From the NCBI RefSeq assembly GCF_043290135.1, contig NC_134701.1, positions 204,367,601 to 204,431,600 on the forward strand: 64,000 nucleotides of DNA. The letters run 5' to 3'. The stretch's first letter is position 1; the number at the start of each line of letters is the position of its first letter. The stretch is from Rhipicephalus microplus (Eukaryota > Arthropoda > Arachnida > Ixodida > Ixodidae). This document shows, in pieces, positions 45,430-55,264 of the stretch. The notes under the pieces are model-generated. The model searched no databases, was not told the origin of the DNA, and was given only the letters and a program-made list of their open reading frames with translations. Position numbers and translations under genes: made by a program.

Positions 45430-46260
45430 ATTTCTTATCTTTATTTGCACCTAACTCGAATTGTTACTCACGCCCAATGCTACTTCTTCTGCGAAAGACT
45501 TTTTAACGTTATGTCGTTAATAAAATCATTTGCGGTGCCCAAAAATGAAACGAAAAGCTGAGAAGAAAAGAAAGTTTAGGTTGCAGTTACAAATTATCAA
45601 CATTGACACAATTAGCCCACTTCAATATTTCAAGACAAAGCGTAATCATTTATTTTAACGAGAGAAAGTGTGTAACAAGTCTGTGTGTTCGTGGTGTCCA
45701 GTAGCCCCTTTGAATAAAAGAAATAATTCATGGGGCTTAAATACTGCATTGACCTTAATGAGGATTTTATTTGTTGGTCAGAGCAGTGACTTGCATGTTG
45801 ATATCTTTTCAACCCATAGTAATGCTTTCTTGTTTTCACACATTTTTCTCGGTGCAAATTGTACACCTAACCGGCACCTTATTGTAATTTGTCTAATTAC
45901 AACAGCGTGGTGTCCTGTTCAAACAGCAGGAACAAAAGTAGCAGAATTTAATCGAGTTCAGTTTGTCCTCGGCACTGAATGTGAAAAAGTGAGAAAAGAA
46001 ACAAAGGTCATCAATGTTCAGAATATTCTCCGTGATCGCACTGAGCATTTGTAACCCCTATTGTAATATTATTTTCTTTACGGAAATTTGCAAAAATAGA
46101 ATAATGGCGAACTATAACGAATCAGGTTTCGTTGGTAGTGTTTTCAGGCGTTAGTTCTTGCAACATGCGTTGCTCGAATGAAATAGTTATAAATATTCTG
46201 AAGCCCTTCTGTTATCCTCCAGAAAAGGGCAAACACGTGCCCCTGGTCACCGACATCTTT
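45430..46260. other. No gene recognised; 128-codon frame at 45668-46054 (+)
   Basis: The plus-strand frame has no start context, splice site or domain that I recognise; it is within chance length. The rest is AT-rich. Confidence 0.5.
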
Positions 46261-46393
46261 TCTTGTTTTAGGGGCGAAGCTTCCTATAGCGGCACCCATT
46301 CGTCCCCCGTAGTATGTAACAAGTATAACATTTTGACCTCCAAGGTGGTGCCGGTGAGAGACTTCTTCTGTGCGTTGTTGAACAATAAAAAAT

Positions 46394-46512
46394 AGTGCTC
46401 AATGTATATGTCAATGGCTGCTGATGAGGAATGAGAGACAGGAGCATTCGGCTTTTAGTTAACGCGCAGGCTGCGATCCCCATTAGCAGCCATTGGCATG
46501 TACATTGAGAAC
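46394..46512. repeat. Hairpin with inverted loop relative to copy B
   Basis: Left arm GCTCAATGTATATGTCAATG (46397-46416, continuing to about 46430) and right arm CATTGGCATGTACATTGAG (46490-46508) are inverted copies. The intervening segment (GAGAGACAGGAGCATTCGGC and on) is in opposite orientation to the same segment in copy B at 47605-47655. Copy B has only the right-arm sequence. Confidence 0.85.
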
Positions 46513-46799
46513 TATCTGACAAGAAAGGGTTACTACGTTATACTCGCTGGGTGTAACCTCCTTCGTTTCAGAAAAGTTTAGCGAGCGTTGGGCCGCAGTA
46601 CCATGAATACAGTGAACTAGTATATACCATGAACTCGAGGTGGTTAAAGGTGGGAAGTAGACCCGAAACGCAAGCCGTAAGAAAGTGTGCATGTGCCACC
46701 TCTCGTTTAGTCCTTGGAATGTCCGCTGGATGGCGGTGCTTCTATATGGGAAGTATATGATGAAAAGATTCGAGATGGTGGTACTTGGAGTGTTGAATA

Positions 46800-46965
46800 C
46801 ATGGACGAATGGCCACATAGACAGATGCATGGATGGACGCATGAACGGACGCAGGGACGAATGCCGGGACGGACGAATGCCGGGACGGACGCACAAACAG
46901 ACGCACGCGCGGATGGGCTGATGGACGCATGGACGGACGGAAGCAAGAACGAATGGACGGACGAA
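46800..46965. repeat. GGACG-type minisatellite, copy A
   Basis: Variable 8-20-bp units built on GGACGGACGCA and GGACGAATG. Both strands stay open, producing Arg/Thr/Asp- or Ser/Val-rich translations that are not genes. Confidence 0.85.
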
Positions 46966-47087
46966 TTCTTCGCCCCACTCTCCATCATTCACTCCGTGGA
47001 TATGCTGCCATTTTTTTCGTCCTTTACTTTTTCCCATTCATTATCATATTTATGGAACGAAACATTCGTATAAAATACCTATAATTT

Positions 47088-47108
47088 GGGTGAGTGAGTG
47101 AGTGAGTT
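47088..47108. repeat. (GAGT)n short microsatellite
   Basis: GGGTGAGTGAGTGAGTGAGT, five units, between the two family-3 copies. Confidence 0.8.
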
Positions 47109-47466
47109 GTGGACCGACCAACAAACCGACTGCATTTCGGCACAAAATGTATTACGCAAGAGGCACTGTAGATGAAACCACATTGTTCATCGTCACTCTC
47201 TCTACTTAAGATGGCAGTAGGTAATCTTAACGTCCCAACTGTTTTGTCTATGTCAAATAAACGTAGTGATGACCCTGTATTAAAGCCGTCATCTCTGGTT
47301 CAGTCACAGAACCCAAGATTGAAAATCTGAGGGAACGGCTGATGGATTTAAAGTACATATGTTAGGGCACTTATAAAATTTGTCCAAAAATAAATGTTCT
47401 CTCGTGAGTCGAGTTCAGCCAAGTGGCTGTTCACTGGGTCGAGTATTGCCAAAGCAGTCATGCTGT

Positions 47467-48265
47467 TTTAGGGGCGAAGCTCCTTAAGGCGGCACCCATT
47501 CGTCCCTTGTAGTAATCGTAGTAGTAGTAGTGTGTAACCAGTCTTACGTTTCGACCTGCAAGGTGGTGCCGGAGGTAGATTTCTCCTGTGCGTGTCTGAA
47601 CAATGAAAAATTTGCAGCGTGCGCGTTAACTAAAAGCCGAATTCTCCTGTCTCTCATTCCCAATTAGAAGCCATTGGCATGTACATTGAGCACTATCTCA
47701 CAAGAAAGGGTTTCTACGTTATACTCGCTGGCAGTAACCACCTTGGTTTTAAGAAGGTTTAGCGAGCGTTGGGCCGCAGTGCCATGAATACAGTGAACTA
47801 GTATATACCATGAACCCAAGGTGGTTAAAGGTGGGAAGTAGACCCGAAGCGCAAGCCGTAAGAAAGTGTGCGTGTGCCACCTATCGTTTAGTCCTTGGAA
47901 TGCCCGCTGGATGGCGGTGCTTATATATTGGTGAATATATGATGAAAAGATGCGAGATGGTGGTACTTGGAGAGTTGAATAGATGGACGAACGGACACAT
48001 AGACAGATGCATGGACGGGCGCACGCATGGCTGCACGGACGGATAGACGCATGAACGGAAGCAGGGGTGGATGGATGGACGAACGCAGGGACGTACGCAC
48101 AGATGGACGTGTGGATGCACGAACAGATGCACGCACGGACAGGCGAATTGACGCAAGGACGGTCACACTGTCGGACGCATGGACGGACGAAAGCAAGAAC
48201 AAATCGACGGATGACTGCTTCGTTCCACTCTCCATCATTTACTCCGTGGATATGCTGCCATTTTT
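47467..48265 (+). mobile_element. Hairpin-start element, family 3, copy B
   Basis: Starts TTTTAGGGGCGAAGCTCC (hairpin GGGGC-GAA-GCTCC), 1200 bp after copy A starts and in the same orientation. It has a short (GTA)n run after the terminal block (47506-47530), the same conserved core, and a longer GGACG minisatellite (47985-48200). GCTTCGTTCC (48218-48227) is an imperfect inverted match of the start. No transposase is present. The pair could be independent insertions or a tandem duplication including 450 bp of spacer; the spacers are not alike, which favours two insertions. Confidence 0.7.
47985..48200. repeat. GGACG-type minisatellite, copy B
   Basis: Units such as GGACGNACGCA, GGATGGACGAACGCAGGGAC and CACGCACGGACAGGC repeat with changing length. 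The array is longer and more varied than in copy A. Confidence 0.85.
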
Positions 48266-48269
48266 ATTT

Positions 48270-49580
48270 TTATTTAGCGGACTGTGGGAAGACATGAGCA
48301 TGTTTCTGCAACAATTACGTTTCCTTACTGGAAGCAAGAATGGAATCGCTATACTAGAACTTCAGCATGCCAAAACCAACTGGTGGTCTTACTTTTATAA
48401 AACCACGTTCACCATGTCGCTTTTTGAAAAGCTACTGTTGTCAGCTTTTAAGGGAAGAAGATTATGCCTATGATACCTTTCCTTACTGAGTTTATTATGG
48501 AAACGCTCATTAAAATTCTCATTTATACTGGTTACAAGTATTGAACTCTCAGAAAGGTTTCAGTTAAGCTTTTCTAAGAACGGAAGACGTGAGCTCAAGA
48601 ATTTTTTTTTTCAAATCTGTATGTTCTCAAGAAAAAGACGAGTGCACTGCGCCAGCAATACAAAGTGAAGCAAGAACGGCATAGCGAGACTGTGATGGAT
48701 GGCTAAATGAGTGGAGTGCCCGACCAATGGGACAGAACGACTGAATCTGCCTCGGCAACCCTCGTCACGTTTCTGGTTGCAACTAGACTGGCAACACACT
48801 CGCGAAATCCATGCTTTCAGAAACAACAGCAGAATAAGACACTACCTTCAAACTGGACAAATGAGCAAAGCACTACCACGTCTAAGGACCTTTAGTAAGT
48901 GACAGCATCTGTACAGGAAACAAAGAGGATTGTATACTGGCAGTGTGACGAAAGTGATCTTTCTTGGAGATTCAGGTTTGGCTCAGCGCAGGCTCAATGA
49001 AGTTGTGACAAGTTTCCCGTCGTATTGTGGAACTAGCGAAATCTTATCATGGTAATGAAGACAAAAAAAAATTGCGGAGCAGTACTTTCAATTCGAACTC
49101 TTCCGAATTGCTTTCATTCTAACCGGACGTGCCGCAGGCCACTATCGTAATTTATTTTTAGACAACACTGTCTGGATTTCGTGCAGCATTCCCTGAATGG
49201 CCAGTGAAACGTCCGTAACTTGTTTAAAAGGCCTATTAGGCTGATATATAGAAAGTTTCATTATATATATAAAAAAACACTCCGTAAGATATCGATCAGT
49301 GTGGCAATTGATGTAGTGCGAAGCAGCCTATACACGAGTTTTTTTGCTTGGAAAGTATAGCAAGGCGCGTTAACTTCTTGTTAATTTAGTTGCTGTCAAC
49401 ATATCGATGCCATTTCGGGCATGTCGACTATACAGTTGCGTGTAGAGATTAGCTCGTTGTCCAACGTAACGCCGGTGCTCACGGATACATGAGTTATCTA
49501 GAACGACCAAGCGCACTCCATGGTGCAATGGTATCAATAATATCAGTAGAGTTTCTTCACATATATGGGTAACGCTTGAC
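48270..49580. other. No gene recognised
   Basis: AT-rich filler without supported features. Confidence 0.6.
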
Positions 49581-49590
49581 TATGACATGC

Positions 49591-49872
49591 TTATGAATGA
49601 ATGAATGAATGAATGAATAGACTTGATTTAAAGTCTGGCAGTTTTACCGGATGAGGTGGGGGAAGAGGGGATTAACCCCTGTTCCTTCCCACTCTCCGTT
49701 GATTATGGTGGCGGGGCCTCAGGTGACCGCTCGAAGCCCTTGCACCCGGGTGGCATCTCCAGCTTGCCGGACGGCCCAAAGCTGGTCGGCCAGCTTGTCG
49801 CTTGTAAGTTGCGGTCCCTGTTGCCGATCGGCGGCGTCAGCTGCGCTGCCACTGGGAGGCGGCACTCACAAG
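49591..49872 (-). mobile_element. 5'-truncated LINE 3' end, same family as 11755-12210
   Basis: The minus-strand frame QLTSDKLADQLWAVRQAGDA followed by TRVQGLRAVT and a stop parallels SFEQQLWAVQRAEEAARAQG of the fragment at 11813. A 3' UTR of about 120 bp ends in a (TTCA)n tail (49594-49618 on +). The flanks TGACATGCTTA (49583-49593) and TGACATGCGTA (49873-49883) look like a target-site duplication (10 of 11). Confidence 0.75.
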
Positions 49873-49883
49873 TGACATGCGTA

Positions 49884-50465
49884 ATAAGTATTTATTACTT
49901 GAACCTCAAAGCAGATGGCTATTGGCTATGCACGCCAACGAAGAGCCACTTCTCTGGCATGCAGAAGGCCCTGGTTTGATTCCGGTCTTAACTACCATTT
50001 TTATTTTTATTTCTTTTTACTCTCACCGGGCATTTTCGTTCACGGGCTGCTCAACTGTTTTGTTAGCGCACGAAAATGTTTATTTTTCATATGCCTCAGG
50101 AAGATAGTTTTCGCAGTGTGAAAAGCAGTGAAGCACGCATTGCAGCATACCAAATTTTCCACAATGAAATGCTCTTTCAAAAAAACACATGTTGCAGAGC
50201 AACAAAAGCATTTCGAAACAAATAAAATGTGAAAATGTGTAAGTTTTGGTTCAGAGCTGATAAACAGTGTAATAAAAACACTATATGGTGAAATATATCC
50301 AAAACGAAGAAAATTTAAAATATTTGGCTTCTCTATTGCTTGATTTTTCGCGAGACATAGGTGCGCTCTCGCACTTTTCTCGTTAATTTATTGGATTTTT
50401 TGTGTAAGACTCGGCAGATGTTTCAGTATGCCGTTCTTTTGTGCGCCTGTTGTTGTGTGTGAGCC
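49884..50465. other. No gene recognised
   Basis: T-rich sequence between two LINE fragments; frames of up to 107 codons begin inside the left LINE tail and are not genes. Confidence 0.6.
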
Positions 50466-50474
50466 TTTTTTTTT

Positions 50475-51740
50475 TTGTCTGGTGGCACAGAATTGTTATC
50501 TTGTCCAGCGTTAGCTCAACCGCGAGATCAAGGCGGTTTTGAATTCCCCGACGTTTCCGTCACGGCTTCTACATTGTGCCTCCGCACTCTATTGCGAATA
50601 CTAAGAAATGATGGCATGCCCGCTAAAACACTGGCTCGCTACCATTTAAGGCTATCAGTACGTGTCTTATTGCCAGATAGGCAAATTAACCAAGGTCCAC
50701 AATCAACTGAGTAACCATTTCTGTATCTAGCCCTTCCGGCATTTCACCGACGTTTGGAAGCTACGTGCCCAGTGACAGAGGTGGCCGATTCTAAAGTGGT
50801 GGACACAATTGCCGCCCTTCTACGGCCCCAGCATCGTTAATCTGTAATTAACCGCGCTTGAAAATTAATGCCGCAGTGTTGCTAGGGCATCTCAGAGACT
50901 TTGGAGGTTCGGCTGGGGCTTGCTCTTCACGGGAGATTGGTTGCAGCGATTGCAGGTGGTTCGCACTTCCACTTGCCCCAACTGATTGGTAAAGACCAAT
51001 CGACATGCGGCGATTGAATGTGTGGTTGCCCACCTTTTTTTTTTTTTTGGCGTGCAATTAATGCTGGTTTTCGGGGACAGGGTGTGCGAACTTTCGTGTC
51101 CAACGGCCGATTTCCGCGCGGCCGCTTTTCCGCTTGGTTAATAGTTACCGGGCTGTTCAGCCTTTGGAGAAACCAATGTGAGGCCGTAGCTGCCAATTGC
51201 CGCCAGCGTGCTTTGTGGCCGATGCTGGGGAGAATGAGACGAGAGATCATCGCGTTCCTCTCCGAAGAGCTTTTCTTCCTCGGGGAGCACGAGTTTCTGC
51301 GGCATTGGTCGTGCCCTTTCGTCAAGGTAGAACACGATATGATACAACTCATTTTTCGACCTACTTGGTGCTAAGCAGCGCCCGTTGAGTTGTTATATAT
51401 GATTTTATTTGTTACAAATCAAGTTTTATTGCTTCTATTGTATCGTTACACCATTGTATCATGATATCGCATTGAGTTCTTGTGCACATGTATGCCAAAT
51501 TTGTCATGTATATTACAGCAAATGTCTTGTAACGTAGTGATGTTGGTCGTGATACATTCATGTGCCGAAGTGTATGTGCCCTGTTACTGGAATGGTATGA
51601 AGCCTTTGTGTTTTGTACATATATATACTGTAAAAAATTTTTTTCTAAACAGTATAAGTCATCATCGTTAGAGTATGTTTAAGAAGGAAATGCTCTGTTG
51701 AGTGTTATTGACGTTTGCGACAATAAAATTTTTTCTAAAG
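50475..51740 (+). mobile_element. L1/Tx1-style LINE 3' half, copy A
   Basis: The plus strand opens with SGGTELLSCPALAQPRDQGG (50478 on), then FEFPDVSVTAS, LLRILRNDGMPAKTLARYHL and LLPDRQINQGPQ to a stop at 50714. After a decayed stretch, WRAINAGFRGQGVRTFVSNG and FLSEELFFLGEHEFLRHW follow, with a stop at 51374. This is the post-RT C-terminal region of the same family as 51955-53525. Stops, frame changes and a T15 run (51033-51047) make it non-functional. The 3' UTR runs to an AATAAAATTTTTTCTAAAG end near 51740. The 5' end lacks the RT and was lost at insertion. Confidence 0.8.
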
Positions 51741-51954
51741 AAGTTCTGCTTTCTGCTCTCCCATCGTAGAGCACATCGTGCTCTAAATCGTTAACAACGT
51801 TTTATACACACGTAAGTTCTGTATGCTCTAGAAGAGGGTTCACGTGTCCGAGGTCTTGCCGTTCCTGGCAGTGTGCCGTGAAAGTCGCAGCTTTTGCAGA
51901 CTACACAACCCTGTACCTTTCAGATTAAGATAGTCTTTCACATAGCCTGCGTTT

Positions 51955-53525
51955 ATTTTTCCAGTATGGTGACAATTCAGGTGTCACGCTAAACTTCTCT
52001 AAATCCCGGTATTTGTTCATCGGATGTCCAAACTCCAGACTTGGCTCTGCATCTCTTCTTCAGCCGTCTGTGTCTCTTCGTATTTTAGGAATTCTATACA
52101 ACCACTATGGCGTTTTTAACTCTGTTTGGTCAAATGCCCCCGATGAAGTAAAACCGAAAATTGAGAACGTACGGGATTTCGACTTCTCGCTTCTTGAGTG
52201 GAGGTACCTTGCGAAGACTCTGTTCTGCGGTCGCATTTGGTACCTTTCCCACATGGAGCAGCCGCCTTTACGCATCGTGAGGTCATTGCAGTCTGCTTTG
52301 TGTTCCTTCTTTTGGTCCGGTGGCACTGACTTGGTTTCTCGTGCGTCGTTATGACAGCAGCGTTCCAAGGGAGGCTTTGCTTTTCTTTCGGTGTCAATAC
52401 GCTGCCGGCTACTGGCCCAGCGCTTCCTGTTGCGCCTGGCACAAGGAAAGGAATCCCCTGCGTGAACTCTGGCGTATTATTTTCTTGGCACTCAATTTCG
52501 GTATTTAATGCCTGATGTGCATGTTAATTGGGGCCCAAAATCAGTAACACTTCCTTCGTTTTATGCAACAGCTGTCACATTTTTTCGCCATATTCAGTCA
52601 ACTTGTCCTGGGGTAGATGTGTTGGACAATCCTATCGTTGGCACAACAGCCACTTTGTTGCTCCCGTTAGTTCCTCCGGCACGCCGCACCCGCTCAAGTC
52701 ATGTGTCTTGGAGCACGCTGACGACATCATTTCTGCCTGGCCACCTCCGGGACTTCATGTGGCGGCTGGGGTGGCGTGTTCTTCCTACCGTTGACTGCCT
52801 CGAAAGGTGGAGAATGATCCAGTCAGCAGCACGCCCGAACTGCTCCCTACGGGAAACAAATCAGCATGTTTTAAGACAATGCGTCGTTGCTCGTGTCTTC
52901 TGAAGGGCTGTGCATGCAGGATTTCGTGGCTTGGAGTAAACAGCTTTGTTTCTTCTGGACGTTGTTCTCGAGGCCGCTTCACCTGCCTTCTCGTGATGTG
53001 CTGGTGCCTACAGTCTTTGGCGCAATCGCTGTGCGGTGGTTGCAGCAGGTGGTCGCCGTCGCGCTCTCTTCCTTATTTTGGAGCGACTGTGCAAGGCAAT
53101 ACTATCTGTTTTCTCGGAGGAACTCTTATTTCTGAGTGAGGAGGAATTCCTTCGACACTGGTCCTGTCCTTTTGTGTTCATCTGCAAGAGACTTGTAAAG
53201 CTTGTTTTCAGGCCTGCCTGGTTTTGGTAGGTTAATGTTTGTTTAGTACTCGCACAAATACTTTGCAAATACTACGTAAATACCTTACATATAGATATTT
53301 ACATTTCATTTGTGTGTTCTTCGCTTGCCACGTATTTTACATATGTAAACGTATCTTCGTAACAATTATTGTGTACCTGTATATGTTGTTTTCCGTGTAC
53401 ATGTGTAAACGTGTCTTTTTATAAAATTTTTGGTGTGTCTGTGGATGCTGTATTCAATCGCGGTGTTCTCGTTGATTGTAGTTGTTGACTGTTTTTGAGA
53501 ATAAATTTCTCTAAACACAGTATAA
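51955..53525 (+). mobile_element. L1/Tx1-style LINE 3' half, copy B
   Basis: Starts inside the RT thumb (YGDNSGVTLNFSKSRYLFIG, about 51964), then SLRILGILYNHYGV, LAKTLFCGRIWYLSHMEQPP and LCSFFWSGGTDLVS. It continues in other frames with QQRSKGGFAFLS, NWGPKSVTLPSFYATA, FMWRLGWRVLPTVDCLERW and a Cys/His region (CSLRETNQHVLRQC). WRAVHAGF follows a Trp-to-stop change at about 52902. The end is FSEELLFLSEEEFLRHWSCP at about 53190. At least three frame changes. The 3' UTR ends near AATAAATTTCTCTAAACACA (53502-53521). The 'FWxG...FMWRL...C..C' order is that of L1/Tx1-type proteins with a zf-RVT end; the clade is from memory. Confidence 0.85.
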
Positions 53526-53529
53526 GACG

Positions 53530-54370
53530 TAGCAAAGCGCATGCTGTCATCGCACAAAGTGTGCGGTACGAATGTTCGCTGATGTACGATGGCCCCTAAG
53601 AATTATTCAAGTGTGCCCGAGATCAGCCGAATAAATAAACTTGAACCTTACTTTCTGACTTCATCTAATATTTAGAGATGTCGGCTTTGCGGTCCGCTGA
53701 CTTAATTAGGCCGCGTGTTTGCTTAATTATCAAACTTTTTTATCACATTGCTTAATTTGTCTTTGTGTGGAAGAAGCTCTAATAATTCGGTCGAAAGCTA
53801 GAGTATACACTCACATTTGAAATCGATGATCTCCTCAGAATAAAACGAAAACAATAGTGCAACTAGATGCTTAAGACAATAAGGTATTTTGAATAAAGGG
53901 AACTTAGTATGTTCTAGAAAACAAAGGAAGCATATCTTTCAGCAAACAAAGGCAGATCTCACGCATCACGGGAATAATTGTTATGCGAAGCCTGTGGAGG
54001 CATGGTTCTTGTGTGTAATGTTACGGAGCTCAACATGACAAAGTACCACTAAACATACCTATTATTGTACACACAGAAATATGTTGAACAGTCGCATCAC
54101 TTTCATATCATCATACTTGTTTACGGCTGCATAACGATGACAACAACCACATTAGTGAGCTGAAATGAAATCCTGCAGGTGCTTGACAGGATGGCAAAGC
54201 CATGATTAGTTCTACGTAGACCAACCTCACTCGATGGCACTCTATTACAATTGCTGATAACCTGACATGGCGCCAGTATCTTAGCGGTACACATGCACTT
54301 TATATAAACTTAGATGACTACCTAGCACTGTAACACAATTGATGTTTCACCAACATTACGCCTGTATTGG
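53530..54370. other. No gene recognised
   Basis: AT-rich filler. TTATGCGAAGCCTG at about 53991 has the GCGAAGC core without the flanking pairing. Confidence 0.55.
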
Positions 54371-54375
54371 GTCTA

Positions 54376-55260
54376 TTTAAATGCGAAGCGTTTCTTAGTG
54401 AACTGCGGCGACTTTAACCATATCTCTCTGTCTATTTATCTGTGTAGCTGCCAACGAATTTTAGTTCTCCTGCCTGCTTCGATAGTGGGATCTCTACCAA
54501 AAATGGTATGGCATAACATGACTGTATGACGAACACAAGTGACTAGTCAGAACATTAAAATTTTGAAGTTTTACAATTCATAGTCTTGATGTCTGGCGGT
54601 GATTGTGTTCACATGACATATTACAAAACTGGTATGGTATCACGTGATTGCATCACGAACACAAGTGACACGTCCTAACGTGGAAATCATGGCATGCATG
54701 TCATGTGAGAAAATTACTGTAGTCTACGCTCTTGATATGCTGGCGACCATTTCGCAAGTTGCACATATACGAAATTTGGCATTACGTGACGTTAACGGAA
54801 GATGAAGGTAGATGACACCTCCAAGCATGATAATCATAATATGCATGTCATGTGAAACATCACTTTATGCTACGGTCATAGGGCGTTCGCGGTCATTTCG
54901 CTAGCTGCCCATATACCAAAATTGTTATTACGTGAATTGAATGTATGACGAAAGTATACGACTGGCATAAACATGATAATCATAATATGCGTGTCAAGTA
55001 AAATAGAACTACATGCTACGCTCATAGCTGGCTTGCGGCCGTTTCGTTAGCTTCGCATGCACCAAATGTCATATTACGTGACGTGAATAGACGACGAAGC
55101 TCAATGACATTTCCAGAAATGATAATTATGGCATCCATGTCATAGAAAACATGACTCATGGTACGCTCATAGCGCATTCGCGGCCGTTTCACTAGCTTTG
55201 CATGCCCCAAATTTGGTATTACGTGACCTTAATCAAAGACGAACACAACTTACAGGTGCA
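54376..55260 (+). mobile_element. Composite hairpin/satellite element (family 2, copy B)
   Basis: Starts TTTAAATGCGAAGCGTTTC, then GCGGCGACTTTAACC, then a decayed TCTC/TGTC/TATC microsatellite (54418-54446), then 147-bp units in reverse-complement phase to those at 33540-34695. Landmarks: TATGCATGTCATGTGA, GCGGCCGTTTCGTTAGCT, GCATGCACCAAAT and ATTACGTGACGTGAA. No SINE or GC-rich block interrupts it. The right end is unclear beyond about 55260; no 12-bp hairpin like that at 33459 is seen. Confidence 0.65.
54590..55230. repeat. ~147-bp tandem satellite array (inverted relative to 33.5-34.7 kb)
   Basis: At least four units, with marks at the repeated CATGTCATGTGA and TCGC(T/A)AGCT words. Units are more diverged than in the other array, in keeping with the decayed microsatellite and hairpin of this copy. 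Confidence 0.8.
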
Positions 55261-55264
55261 ACTA

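Larger units (their letters stand above)
46267..47010 (+). mobile_element. Hairpin-start element, family 3, copy A
   Basis: Starts TTTTAGGGGCGAAGCTTCC (GGGGC-GAA-GCTTC), then GCGGCACCCATTCGTCCC. It continues through conserved blocks (AGCGTTGGGCCGCAGT, GTGAACTAGTATATACCATG, TGGATGGCGGTGCTT) into a GGACGNAC minisatellite (46800-46960). Near the right end, CTTCGCCCC (46968-46976) is the inverted match of GGGGCGAAG. Compared with copy B it carries an internal inverted segment (46394-46475). Frames through the minisatellite are repeat artefacts. Confidence 0.7.

Noticed and set aside
46483..47073. 184- and 119-codon frames across 46483-47073 on both strands
   Set aside because: They run through the GGACG minisatellite, which lacks stops in several frames; the residues are repeat artefacts.
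47881..48473. Frames of 91-148 codons with Arg/Asp/Thr or Ser/Val/His periodicity
   Set aside because: Same cause as above in copy B of the repeat.
53988..54005. TTATGCGAAGCCTG as a hairpin start
   Set aside because: The stem does not extend beyond the GC-GAA-GC core and no family body follows.
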